Shown here piece by piece: positions 39,112 through 47,786 of a DNA stretch of 48,352 nucleotides; the stretch's first letter is position 1, and each line of letters begins with the position of its first letter. The stretch spans positions 1-48,352 of IMG/VR virus record IMGVR_UViG_3300022924_000005, one strand, 5' to 3'. The notes beneath the pieces are model-generated. The model was not told the DNA's origin, did not search any database, and saw nothing but the letters and a program-made list of their open reading frames with translations. This DNA is from a virus. The position numbers were made by a program, and so were the translations under genes.

Positions 39112-39281
39112 TGAGCGGAACCAATACTGTTTACCCTATGATGACAGACGAGGACAAGGATAGGGTAAAGGAAATAATGGAAAAAGAGTATGGTCTTAAA
39201 TTCTCGCAAGACTTCACGGAGATAAATGGTCCAATTACATTGGTTATCGGCGAAGTCGAGATAAATGATACAAGCTCTTGA
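39111..39281 (+). CDS. Small hypothetical protein, 56 aa
   Basis: MSGTNTVYPMMTDEDKDRVK start, acidic with a terminal beta segment (ITLVIGEVEIND). Starts in the stop of the glutaredoxin gene; its TGA lies inside the -35 of the next promoter. Unrecognised. Confidence 0.55.
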   Translation: MSGTNTVYPMMTDEDKDRVKEIMEKEYGLKFSQDFTEINGPITLVIGEVEINDTSS

Positions 39282-39306
39282 CAAGTAAAACATCACAGTA
39301 TATACT
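39278..39306 (+). promoter_or_regulatory. Last rightward early promoter
   Basis: Consensus TTGACA -35 (39278-39283), 17-base spacer, TATACT -10 (39301-39306). Only about 100 bases follow before a strong terminator, so it makes a very short transcript. Confidence 0.8.
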
Positions 39307-39336
39307 GAAAAGGCATATAATTAGGAGACTAAGATA

Positions 39337-39411
39337 TTGGAAAGCCCCGATACAATATTATCTCTTAGAACAAAGGGGAATAAAAAAGACACCGTAATTG
39401 GTGTCTTTTAA
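39337..39411 (+). CDS. Possible 24-aa peptide or small RNA
   Basis: TTG-started frame MESPDTILSLRTKGNKKDTV plus IGVF, 9 bases after AGGAG, within a transcript bounded by a consensus promoter and a terminator. The frame runs through the terminator stem, so a regulatory RNA of about 100 nt is an equally good reading. Confidence 0.35.
   Translation: MESPDTILSLRTKGNKKDTVIGVF
39384..39409. terminator. Bidirectional terminator at the convergence of both arms
   Basis: AAAAGACACC (39384-39393), 6-base loop, GGTGTCTTTT (39400-39409). T-runs follow on both strands (the left flank has six A). It stops the early arm from the left and the late lysis unit from the right. Confidence 0.9.
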
Positions 39412-39431
39412 TTCGTATTTATTTGTTTGTG

Positions 39432-39596
39432 TTATCGGCGTGGAATAGAGATTGCTGTTGCGATAGCCAAGATGACTGCTGCAATGAATCCCACGACCGC
39501 TGTTACCTGCAAGAGGATCAATGGCAATGCCACGACAATTGATAGGAACAGAATCGCTACTGCGATATAGAGAACTACAGCTGCTGATTGTACCAT
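39432..39596 (-). CDS. Tiny two-helix membrane protein, possible second holin/antiholin, 54 aa
   Basis: MVQSAAVVLYIAVAILFLSI then a second hydrophobic segment (TAVVGFIAAVILAIATAISI) and a basic PRR end. Starts 2 bases after the holin-like gene stop, with GAGG upstream; last gene of the lysis unit before the terminator. Topology and place suggest an antiholin or helper holin. Confidence 0.65.
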   Translation of the reverse strand: MVQSAAVVLYIAVAILFLSIVVALPLILLQVTAVVGFIAAVILAIATAISIPRR

Positions 39597-39598
39597 TA

Positions 39599-39799
39599 TT
39601 AAACCTCGTTTCGTTTAAAGTAAGCGGCTACGAATGCTACAATTGTAGTAAATGCAGAAGCAACCTCGGCCGGCACTTCGATATTAAAGATTGCACCCAC
39701 TAGGTAGATTGCGAATACTGAAATAGCACCAGCGATACCAGCAGCAGCTACTTTATTGGTAGGCGCAGCAGTAGGCTGATCTGTTAGTTGTGTTGACAT
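39599..39799 (-). CDS. Holin-like protein, 66 aa
   Basis: Polar N-terminus, one helix (VAAAGIAGAISVFAIYLVGA) and a second (PAEVASAFTTIVAFVAAYF) with a basic KRNEV end: class II holin topology. The VPAEVASAFTTIVAF segment resembles r1t/other small phage holins. Overlaps the endolysin stop by one base. Confidence 0.75.
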   Translation of the reverse strand: MSTQLTDQPTAAPTNKVAAAGIAGAISVFAIYLVGAIFNIEVPAEVASAFTTIVAFVAAYFKRNEV

Positions 39800-40779
39800 T
39801 ATTTCTTTTCCTTTAACTTGTTGATTATATCTGTTACTAATTTTACCAGCTTTTCGTACAAGCTTCCAGTGTCTGGTTTATTGGTACCTGCATCGGATTC
39901 GTCAGGCGCTGTCGTGCCAGGATTATCAGGGGTCATGTTTTCAATTTCGCCTTCTAGGTGTACAATGCGAGCATCCTTCTCCAGGATTTCTTCTTTCAAA
40001 GTTGCAATTGTAGCATCATCTGATACGTTGCCATCAATGAGAATCTGTAGTTGACCCTTAGCCGCATCCCTATCGACACGAGCTGCGTTAAGCTCATTAC
40101 GCGTATTGTCTAGTTCTGCTTGTAGGTTAGCTGCATTGGCGCTTTGTGCTTGTAAGCTAGCCCTACGCTGTGCATATTCACCACTAGCACGTAAGTCGGC
40201 AACTACAAAGTTAGTTGAGTACTTTCCTACATAGTGATCAATAGCACCTTGGTCTGGTGCTCTTCCTAATAGGTCATCGTATAATGCTCCTAGTACGTCT
40301 CGTGAAATCATGTCGTCGTCGCTTCCTTGCTGAGGAGTCTCTACTCCTACGTTATATGGTGCTGGATTAACTCGTCCCGCAAATCCATTATTGAAATTAA
40401 TTGGTTTACCGATAAACTCAAAGTGTAGGTGTGGTCCGGTAACACCACCCGTCGATCCACTGTAGCCGATAAGTTGACCTTGAGCAACTGATTGTCCTCG
40501 GCTAATTACGGTACTTGTCATGTGGGCGTATCCTGTGTAGACATCTCCGTGATCGATGATGGCTGCAATGCCGGCTACTGCACCCATCCATGAGTTATTT
40601 TGTCCCCAGCCCTCGAAGTTAACCACTCCGGCTCGTGATGCATAGACTGGTGTACCATTTGGTACCGCTAAGTCCATGCCATTATGTCCTTTTTGTCCAT
40701 ACTGTGCGTAGTATGACGCGTTACCACCAAAGTTCTGTGAGATGGTAAAACTCTTTACTGGCCAGTTATATAGTGCCAT
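39799..40779 (-). CDS. M23 peptidase endolysin with DUF4214-like and coiled-coil regions, 326 aa
   Basis: Zinc endopeptidase cutting peptidoglycan cross-bridges. LytM/M23 motifs: HNGMD (H32, D36), GYAHM (H86), HLHF (H117, H119). Residues about 157-205 (MISRDVLGALYDDLLGRAPD, then a helical HYVGKYS) resemble a DUF4214 module that may bind cell wall; residues 208-280 are a coiled coil; a Pro/Asp/Thr linker and basic amphipathic helix (LYEKLVKLVTDIINKLKEKK) end the protein. No signal peptide, so export depends on the holin. Confidence 0.85.
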   Translation of the reverse strand: MALYNWPVKSFTISQNFGGNASYYAQYGQKGHNGMDLAVPNGTPVYASRAGVVNFEGWGQNNSWMGAVAGIAAIIDHGDVYTGYAHMTSTVISRGQSVAQGQLIGYSGSTGGVTGPHLHFEFIGKPINFNNGFAGRVNPAPYNVGVETPQQGSDDDMISRDVLGALYDDLLGRAPDQGAIDHYVGKYSTNFVVADLRASGEYAQRRASLQAQSANAANLQAELDNTRNELNAARVDRDAAKGQLQILIDGNVSDDATIATLKEEILEKDARIVHLEGEIENMTPDNPGTTAPDESDAGTNKPDTGSLYEKLVKLVTDIINKLKEKK

Positions 40780-40780
40780 A

Positions 40781-41143
40781 TTATATCTCCGTTATCTTTG
40801 TTTCCGTTTCTTTACGTTCATTTCTTAACTGTTCATTTCTTATATGCAAGGCTTCGACTAGAGCATTCTTTTCATCCATAGCAACTTGCATCTTTTCGAT
40901 CTGTTCACGCAATTTCACAATGATCTCTTCCCTTTCACTCGCGACTTCTCGTAGTCTTACGTTCTCTTCCCTAAGGCCATCGTTCTCTTCGCTTGATAAC
41001 TTAATAAGTCGTTCGTAAGCAGAGAATGCCTTTTCGTCTTTTGTCTTGCCAATTCGCCCTTTTTGTATTCTAGCTGCAGATACGGTCGCGATTCCAGCTA
41101 TCAGGGCGCTGATAACTATCGGTCCAAGTATTGGATCAAACAT
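40781..41143 (-). CDS. Membrane-anchored coiled-coil protein, spanin/holin-like, 120 aa
   Basis: One N-terminal transmembrane helix (ILGPIVISALIAGIATVSAA) followed by about 90 residues of charged coiled coil (LREENVRLREVASEREEIIV). This is the layout of i-spanins and of several lysis-cassette accessory proteins. 1 base upstream of the endolysin gene. Confidence 0.65.
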   Translation of the reverse strand: MFDPILGPIVISALIAGIATVSAARIQKGRIGKTKDEKAFSAYERLIKLSSEENDGLREENVRLREVASEREEIIVKLREQIEKMQVAMDEKNALVEALHIRNEQLRNERKETETKITEI

Positions 41144-41579
41144 CTTTCTTGTGTAGCCCTCCCCTCGGTGGGAAGAAGAATATAATCGCTAGTGCCTGGA
41201 AGTAGCCTAATGCAGACCAGAAGACAGCCATTATGAGCGTTCCGCCCTCGTTGACTCGGTATAATGATGCGATAGTCCACAGTACTTTAGAGAACATTCC
41301 AGCCATCATAAGATAACGGATCTGATCCCACCTTCGAGTGGCGATGCTAAACATCATACCTAAACCTAGTAATACAAAGAAACCAGACCAAACATGGAGG
41401 ACTAGCTCGTTAGGAGCTATAACGGGAAAAAGGGTGGGTTCCCACAGAAATACACCAATCCCTAGGATGACGTTGAGAACTGCAAAGCCTGCAGAAAACC
41501 AGAACGCAGGAGGATTGACCCTTCTGAGTCCGGGCCTAGCGGAGAGTATTTTGTGTTTAATCATAGATTTAGTAGTCAT
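41136..41579 (-). CDS. Four-helix membrane protein, 147 aa
   Basis: Hydrophobic helices at about 26-46 (FWFSAGFAVLNVILGIGVFL), 62-80 (HVWSGFFVLLGLGMMFSI), 88-106 and 114-136, with basic ends. First gene of the lysis unit, overlapping the coiled-coil gene by 8 bases. A holin or other membrane lesion protein is possible; no family recognised. Confidence 0.6.
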   Translation of the reverse strand: MTTKSMIKHKILSARPGLRRVNPPAFWFSAGFAVLNVILGIGVFLWEPTLFPVIAPNELVLHVWSGFFVLLGLGMMFSIATRRWDQIRYLMMAGMFSKVLWTIASLYRVNEGGTLIMAVFWSALGYFQALAIIFFFPPRGGLHKKDV

Positions 41580-41595
41580 AATTTATATTACTTTT

Positions 41596-41631
41596 ATATT
41601 GACAGCTTTTCGGGCTTATCGCAACTGTCTA
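41596..41631 (-). promoter_or_regulatory. Late-type promoter for the lysis unit
   Basis: Minus strand: TAGACA (41626-41631), one base, TTGCGA -35 (41619-41624), 17 bases, CAATAT (41596-41601) as a weak -10. The TAG is the stop codon of the 1485-aa gene. Confidence 0.5.
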
Positions 41632-44600
41632 TTCGCCCTTCAATTTTTCATCAATGAAGTCAGAGATACCGTTTCCACCAGTAAGAGTACGACTAAGCGT
41701 GTTTACTGAACCAACTACTGGGATCGCGTTAAGCACTGTACGGGTATTAACACCACCATATTTGTTAATAGGGTTAAGTGGTGAGTTTAATCCACCACGA
41801 ACCTTGGAGTTCTGGTTCCATGGGTTAACGAGGCTGAATCCAGTAGGGTCTGTCGATGCAACTGAATCACCAATGGTAGGCGCTTCTTTTTCATTACCAA
41901 GTGCCGTACTTGTAGTAGATGCCATACCATCCCAAGCGAACTGGATAGCAGCAGTAGCAGCCCACATAGCAGATAATGCAGCAACACGCTTAGGACCGCG
42001 AAGACTAGATAGACCTTTAATAGTCTTATCAATCGTTTTGACGTTATCTTCGACGAGTTTAATGTGTGCATTAATGACTTCAGTAGTAGGTGCATCTGGA
42101 CCACCCTTACCATCTTTAACTGCAGCACCGACATCTTTTAATCCCTTGAGGTATGCTTTGTATTCACCACGCATATTAGCAATGCTAGTAGCACGAGGAT
42201 CACCACGTTGAATAACGTCTAATGCACGAGCATCTTTAATCTGGGCAGTATCACGAATGTAGTTGCTTACTCCTAGTGGGAATCGCATAAACATTGTGAT
42301 TGCACGTTTAAATGCCGAGCTATCACGAAGGAACTCAGGACGAGCTAGGGAGTTAGCACCAAAGGCAGTGTTATTAACCTGGATATTGCCAGTACGTTCA
42401 GCGAATGCAACAGCTTCTGGGTCTTTAAGTGCAGTCTTGACGGCTTCTTTGGGAGTTTTACCTGCAGCAATAGCCTCGGTATAAGCTTTACTTTGAGAGA
42501 TACCCTGTGCAAATGCCTGTCGGAATGGAGCTTGAACTGATTTCTGTTCTGAGAAGCGGTTGATGTCGTACTTACGGGCAAGTTCACCGGCACCACTACT
42601 TCGCAGCATCTCACCGGCACGAGTCGCAGGATCTGCGCCACCAGCAATGTCACCAGATACTGTTTGTTCACCGAACCAGATGTTCTTGTCTACAATCTTA
42701 AGATCGTCTTCATCAAATAGCTTAGCTACTGAACGACCTTCTGGAGTAATATCAGCTGCAGCGAGGAGCTTCTGGGTAAGTGCAAACGCGGCATTCTTTG
42801 GGTTATTCCAAAGGAAGGCGCTATAGATGTTATTCTGCAGCCCCTTAATCCACTTATCGGCTGTGCTTGATGATCCTTGAGAGATACCGTTAGCTAGCAT
42901 GGTGTTGAGGTACTTAATACCGTCATTAAACTGACCTGTATTAGCACGAACATAAGCTGGTACTGTTTCGAGTGCATCAGCAAAGTCGTCAAGTACGGGG
43001 GTAAAGGCAATATGATTAACCATTCCGTCTACGTAGCGAGGCAGGACCTCTAAGATATTGTTGTTGGTAAGTTCTGGTTTTTCATCAAGTGTACGTTCCA
43101 TTGCGTTACCAGAGACAACACGAGTCTTCTTATCCGTAAGCCCGTTAGCGAGGTAGCTAGGTGCTTCTGAGTAATCTTTAAGCATTGTCCATGGTGAGTA
43201 GTCTTCTCGCACCGGCATACCAGCATCGATCATGCGTTGTTTTATGTTGTCAAATACTGAAACGATGTTGTCGTATAATTCGCGAGTCTGTGGGTCGCTG
43301 ATATATTTCTCTACGTTAGCACGATCTTCAAGTGCCTTAACGATGTTCGCGCCGGTTTGGATACGAGCAGTCTCTGTTTTGCCTGAGATGTTCTTGGAAA
43401 GCTTTTGAACATTGATCATTGTAGGGCGGAGTTCAGTCTTGATGTCTAACTTAACTTTACTGCCCCGGATTAACGATTCAGCCGTTCGAGCACCTGCTTC
43501 ACCAAGTGTACGCGTAGCATAACCAATAGAGTCGCTTAGGTAGCGACCAATAGATTTAGTGGTTTTCTCTGATGCATCCGATCCGACTTTACCTTGAGTA
43601 AGATATGTAACCGCTTTGGCCACTTCTGGATCAAGATCATTAGTATTAAGGCCGATTTCGTCGGCTAGTTCTTTATTCACATTACCAATAACAGCAAGTT
43701 CACCTTCTTTGGCAGTCTTTGGTTTACTAGATTTAACCTGTCCAAGTGCTTCGGCAGCACGTTCTTCTGGAGTAAGTTTCATACTAATCTCACCAATATC
43801 CGCAGTAGGGGTAACTTCAGCGGCCATTGCTGGTTGTCGAGCTGGTTCTTTGGGTGTTGCACTGGTATTTGATGAACCCCGAACAGATCCATCTGCATTA
43901 ATATCTAGCGCAAAATCTTCTACACTATCGGCTACTTTCCCGACGATACTCCGCTTGTCATACTCCGAAGTTCTTCGATCCGCTCCGTTGAATCCACCGC
44001 CCTCTACCTTGCCATAAAATTCGTTTAGTCTTTTCAGTGCGTCTGGCTTACCAAAGAAGTTGTCTATCTTGTCAGCAAGTTTGTAAAGTATGTCAACAAA
44101 TCCACTCGGAAGTCCAGATACATTAGCATAATGAGCAGCCTTGTCAGCTAAACTAAGACTACCTCTTGTTTTACCATCTTTCAAGAAGTCGATAAACCTG
44201 TTGGCAATTTCTTCTTCTGCGGCTACGCGCCAGTTAGGACGATAACCCTGTTTTGCATATTTAGAAACCAAGCTAGCTTTACCACCAGCTGATTTAACAG
44301 CATCACTGTACAGGCCCTTAATTTCATCATCTGACAGGAATTGCCCAATAGCTTTATGGATTGATTCGTGATTATATGTATCTAATTGAGCATCACCCTT
44401 CGCCAAACGAATCATGTCATCAGCATACCGGTAATCACCAAGCGTACCGTCTTTTTCTTTTTCGGTATACATAACTCTATCATCATCAAATCGCTTACGA
44501 TGTATAGCTACAATATCATTTAATTCTTCGGGCACCACTGTGGCATCTTGCTTCGTACCAGAAATAATGTCAGATGCCCTGTTCTGAGGGGTGGGCTCAG

Positions 44601-46086
44601 CAACCTTGAATACACCAGGCTTACGCTCTAGTGGTACAACAGTTTCGCTTGGAACGTCAACAAAGCTAAGTTCTGCATTGTCATCACGACCATTAATCCA
44701 GTTAGATAGTCTGTCTGGATCTTGGAAGTAGTTAGTAGAAGCTTGATCAGTATTGTCGTTTGTCTGATATAGACGAGTAAGCCCCTCTTGTAGAGGAGTT
44801 TGATCAGATTCAGCTTTAAGCGCTTCAACCTTAGCCTGCGTAGGTGCATCAACAGGAGCAAATGAAGCCGGCACATCAGCAGAAATAACCGGAGCTTCTG
44901 GTGTTACTATTTGTGCAGCATCTCGTGAACGTAGGTATTCCGCTGGGTTATCAGAAACTGCAGCAGCTTCAAGGTCGTTAATTGGATTCTGGCCAGGAGT
45001 TATGGTGTTAGAATCAACAATTGGGCGTTCTGGAGCTTGGAATGGGTTAGCACTCACCTCCTGGGTTGGAACGATGTTTTCTGAAACTGACGCAGGTTGT
45101 TTTGGAGTAGTAACTTCAGGACCCTTAATAATAGCATCGGTTAGCTTAACCGCCTCATCATCCGTCATAGATAATGCACGAGTTGCCATTGCTGGATCGT
45201 TATCAAGAACTTGCTTAAGTCGAGTTTGCTGTTCAGGTGTAAGTCGTTGGCTAGCCTGGAAGAATGGAAGCTCTGCAACTTTAATGTCATCCATTGGAGT
45301 AACATCTCGTCCACGGCTTTTAGCAAGAGCACCAGATAGTGATCCAAGTAGTCCACCAATACCAGCACCTGCAACGGCACCGACAGTAGCATTTCCTGCA
45401 ATATCAAGTGGAGTTACATTGGCACCTTCTTCTTGAACGGCACCAAGTCCACCATATCCAGCACCAAGAACGGCACCTGACTTAGCGGCCTGAGCACCAC
45501 CTTGTGGGTTAACAATAGTATTGACAGCACGTTCAGCGGCACCGGGAACACGAGCAGCTTCAGAAGCACGTTCTGCAGCTCTAGCACCCTTAATAACAGC
45601 GCCACCAGCACCAGCCGTAAGAACATCGAGCCCAATAGAGCCAACCGCAGCAGCAGCCTTTACTGGATCAGTAGCTTCTGCCACCTGGGCCTGTCGCTCT
45701 TGGAATGCAGCATCTTGTTCGTCGCCAATACCGGTAATAGCTTGGATGGCTTTACTATAGCGATTTTTGTCTTCGTCTGTAGTCGCCTTCTTTAGCTTTT
45801 CGCCAAGTTGACGTATAGTTTCGGTATCTTCTTTTTGAGCAGCCGATTGTTCGTTGCGTGACTTCTGAGCACCGCCAGTAGCTTCGTTAATAACCTCTCC
45901 GTAACCTTTACCGACACGGTCAACTGCAGAAGTAGCACCTTCATATAATGTCTTGGCTACGTCTCCGGCTATCTTTGGCTGTAGTTCAGCGGCTTGTTTT
46001 GCGATACCCCAAAAAGAGCGATTGAAGCGTTTAGACTTCTCGCCTTCAGTTTGTTGTTTAATATCAGCACGGTTGTAAAAGGCCAT
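41629..46086 (-). CDS. Giant internal/ejection virion protein with zincin motif, 1485 aa
   Basis: Probable DNA-ejection protein analogous to T7 gp16 in size and position. Seen: hydrophobic Gly/Ala-rich segment at about 210-250 (GNATVGAVAGAGIGGLLGSL) that could enter membranes; HESIH at about residue 571 with a downstream helix containing AAEEEIANRFIDF, a HExxH-type zinc metallopeptidase signature; long helical regions; and a C-terminal hydrophobic stretch (AALSAMWAATAAIQFAWDG). Many phages place a peptidase or transglycosylase in such proteins to breach the envelope. No lysozyme motif found here. Confidence 0.7.
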   Translation of the reverse strand: MAFYNRADIKQQTEGEKSKRFNRSFWGIAKQAAELQPKIAGDVAKTLYEGATSAVDRVGKGYGEVINEATGGAQKSRNEQSAAQKEDTETIRQLGEKLKKATTDEDKNRYSKAIQAITGIGDEQDAAFQERQAQVAEATDPVKAAAAVGSIGLDVLTAGAGGAVIKGARAAERASEAARVPGAAERAVNTIVNPQGGAQAAKSGAVLGAGYGGLGAVQEEGANVTPLDIAGNATVGAVAGAGIGGLLGSLSGALAKSRGRDVTPMDDIKVAELPFFQASQRLTPEQQTRLKQVLDNDPAMATRALSMTDDEAVKLTDAIIKGPEVTTPKQPASVSENIVPTQEVSANPFQAPERPIVDSNTITPGQNPINDLEAAAVSDNPAEYLRSRDAAQIVTPEAPVISADVPASFAPVDAPTQAKVEALKAESDQTPLQEGLTRLYQTNDNTDQASTNYFQDPDRLSNWINGRDDNAELSFVDVPSETVVPLERKPGVFKVAEPTPQNRASDIISGTKQDATVVPEELNDIVAIHRKRFDDDRVMYTEKEKDGTLGDYRYADDMIRLAKGDAQLDTYNHESIHKAIGQFLSDDEIKGLYSDAVKSAGGKASLVSKYAKQGYRPNWRVAAEEEIANRFIDFLKDGKTRGSLSLADKAAHYANVSGLPSGFVDILYKLADKIDNFFGKPDALKRLNEFYGKVEGGGFNGADRRTSEYDKRSIVGKVADSVEDFALDINADGSVRGSSNTSATPKEPARQPAMAAEVTPTADIGEISMKLTPEERAAEALGQVKSSKPKTAKEGELAVIGNVNKELADEIGLNTNDLDPEVAKAVTYLTQGKVGSDASEKTTKSIGRYLSDSIGYATRTLGEAGARTAESLIRGSKVKLDIKTELRPTMINVQKLSKNISGKTETARIQTGANIVKALEDRANVEKYISDPQTRELYDNIVSVFDNIKQRMIDAGMPVREDYSPWTMLKDYSEAPSYLANGLTDKKTRVVSGNAMERTLDEKPELTNNNILEVLPRYVDGMVNHIAFTPVLDDFADALETVPAYVRANTGQFNDGIKYLNTMLANGISQGSSSTADKWIKGLQNNIYSAFLWNNPKNAAFALTQKLLAAADITPEGRSVAKLFDEDDLKIVDKNIWFGEQTVSGDIAGGADPATRAGEMLRSSGAGELARKYDINRFSEQKSVQAPFRQAFAQGISQSKAYTEAIAAGKTPKEAVKTALKDPEAVAFAERTGNIQVNNTAFGANSLARPEFLRDSSAFKRAITMFMRFPLGVSNYIRDTAQIKDARALDVIQRGDPRATSIANMRGEYKAYLKGLKDVGAAVKDGKGGPDAPTTEVINAHIKLVEDNVKTIDKTIKGLSSLRGPKRVAALSAMWAATAAIQFAWDGMASTTSTALGNEKEAPTIGDSVASTDPTGFSLVNPWNQNSKVRGGLNSPLNPINKYGGVNTRTVLNAIPVVGSVNTLSRTLTGGNGISDFIDEKLKGE

Positions 46087-46087
46087 G

Positions 46088-46780
46088 TTAGCCTCCTATA
46101 CTAAGGTTACTCACCGGACGTCGTGCGGTTGCATCGGTTTGTGCTTGTGAGAAGCGGTCTTTGTAGGCGCTTCGGAAGGTATTGACGTATTGGTCCCAAG
46201 TTTTGATTCCGTTATCTTTAACGAATTCTTTAAGTCCTGGACGTTCTTTGTAGAACTTCTCTAGTCCATCTTTGTCACCAGTACTCATAATCTGACCAAG
46301 CGCCATAGTATCTTTGTAGTCATTAACAAAGTCAATATCAGCTGGATCTTGTGAGTCTTTAAGTGCATCTGCAATAGTGACGTTCTTAGCACGAGCGTAT
46401 TCATTAACCGAAATAGGCTTGCCTTCACCATTAAGGAATGTTTTACCACCAGCTTCGTTAAGTACAGCTTGGTAGTTAGCTGGGTCTTTAGTAGCGGCAA
46501 CACGTTCTTGACGAGCTGCATCTTGGCGCAGCATTGCTTCTTGGGCTGCTGCTGCGGCTTTACGAGCAGCTTCCGCGTCGTCAGCTTTTAGTTGTGAGTT
46601 AGCTGCAAATGGTTTACCTGCAGTTTGTGCAGCTGCGGCGATAAACTTAAGATTACCTAGATTCTGTAGGTTTGCGATTTGTCCTGCGTTCTCTGCGGTT
46701 TGGGCAGGAGAAGCACCCAGATTACTCCGGGTAGTTGCTGCCTGTATGATTGCTTGTGTGAATGGGTCTGCTGGGTTCAT
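46088..46780 (-). CDS. Putative internal virion protein, 230 aa
   Basis: Ala/Gln-rich helical protein (ADDAEAARKAAAAAQEAMLR, NVTIADALKDSQDPADIDFV), with 1 base to the giant ejection protein gene. Composition and order match the middle internal core protein (T7 gp15 position). Assigned by context. Confidence 0.6.
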   Translation of the reverse strand: MNPADPFTQAIIQAATTRSNLGASPAQTAENAGQIANLQNLGNLKFIAAAAQTAGKPFAANSQLKADDAEAARKAAAAAQEAMLRQDAARQERVAATKDPANYQAVLNEAGGKTFLNGEGKPISVNEYARAKNVTIADALKDSQDPADIDFVNDYKDTMALGQIMSTGDKDGLEKFYKERPGLKEFVKDNGIKTWDQYVNTFRSAYKDRFSQAQTDATARRPVSNLSIGG

Positions 46781-46784
46781 AATT

Positions 46785-47753
46785 CTATCCGTATACCTGT
46801 GCTGCTAGAGCAATATCTTGATCTCTGAGTCCCTGACCCTTTAGGCCAGCAAGCCAGGTCTGAATATCAGTATCGTAGATGTTATTAGTTGCGTTAAACA
46901 ATGCTGCTTGGCGTTCTGCTTCGTTGTCGAGGCGGAAGTCACGTTCGTCTTGTGCTTGCATAGCGATGAAGTCATTTAGCTGACGATCAAGGTTAGCCTT
47001 ACTTACGTCAGTAAGGGCGATGTTACGAACTTCTTTAGTACCAAGGTCCTCGAATGTACGAGTCTTAAATAGTTCTTGAGTTTGACGTTCATCTGTGAAG
47101 TCCTTGAGTTGAGCAGTACTCGCCTTATTACGATCAGATTGTAGCTTCTCTACTTGCTGAGCACCAAGTCCCGATTCAGTAAGCCCTGCATCAGCAACTG
47201 CACCACGAGCTTCACGGTTAGCAATATCAAACTGCTCACCTTCGCTAGACTGGAACTCGCCTTCATTGTACATACTTTTATCGATAGCACTTTGAACATC
47301 CTCGGTTGTACGAGTACGGTCAGTGTTTATATCGGCACGTAAGTTAGTGAGGTCAACATCTGCAGCAGTTTTACCGGCAGTGACGTCGGCTGTTTGCTGA
47401 CTACGTTGCAATGCATATCGTTCAAGTTGGTTGTTTAGTTTATCTTGGTAGACAGGGTTAACTGCACCAGTGGCCTTAGCCGTGGCCTTAGCTCGCATAT
47501 CAGCAGTATTGAGTGTGGGAAGTTTAGGCCGTGCAGCATTTTCTGCTTGCATAGCAGCAAGTTGGGCCTGAAGCAACTGAAGCTCCACCGAGTTCGATGG
47601 GGCTGTAGCAATAGTAGGAAGGTTATTAACCAAAGGCTTGTAGCCGGTTGGCATAGTCGGTGTCTTTACCTGACCAAGCCCCGATGCTGGAGCTTTGGCG
47701 GTACCAGTAAGCTTACCGATAGTATTATTATATAGATCGTCGAGGAATGCCAT
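46785..47753 (-). CDS. Putative internal virion protein, 322 aa
   Basis: Pro-rich N-terminal 60 residues, then continuous Gln/Ala/Asn-rich helix (VELQLLQAQLAAMQAENAAR, QTADVTAGKTAADVDLTNLR), likely a coiled coil. First gene of the three-gene internal protein unit, after a late-type promoter. Comparable with the first core or ejection proteins of podoviruses; low-complexity composition prevents a firm family. Confidence 0.6.
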   Translation of the reverse strand: MAFLDDLYNNTIGKLTGTAKAPASGLGQVKTPTMPTGYKPLVNNLPTIATAPSNSVELQLLQAQLAAMQAENAARPKLPTLNTADMRAKATAKATGAVNPVYQDKLNNQLERYALQRSQQTADVTAGKTAADVDLTNLRADINTDRTRTTEDVQSAIDKSMYNEGEFQSSEGEQFDIANREARGAVADAGLTESGLGAQQVEKLQSDRNKASTAQLKDFTDERQTQELFKTRTFEDLGTKEVRNIALTDVSKANLDRQLNDFIAMQAQDERDFRLDNEAERQAALFNATNNIYDTDIQTWLAGLKGQGLRDQDIALAAQVYG

Positions 47754-47786
47754 TTATATTTTCCGAGGTATTATTATTCTTTAGAT

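Noticed and set aside
19824-39281. Alternative genetic code (TGA read as amino acid)
   Set aside because: TGA ends several genes in ATGA/GTGA coupling with the next start, and no gene improves by reading through it.
41654-42211. Rightward 185-aa open frame opposite the giant virion gene (and similar ones at 45002-45436 and 43616-44017)
   Set aside because: Exact antisense shadows of a well-supported gene, with no ribosome sites and composition typical of reverse-frame reading.
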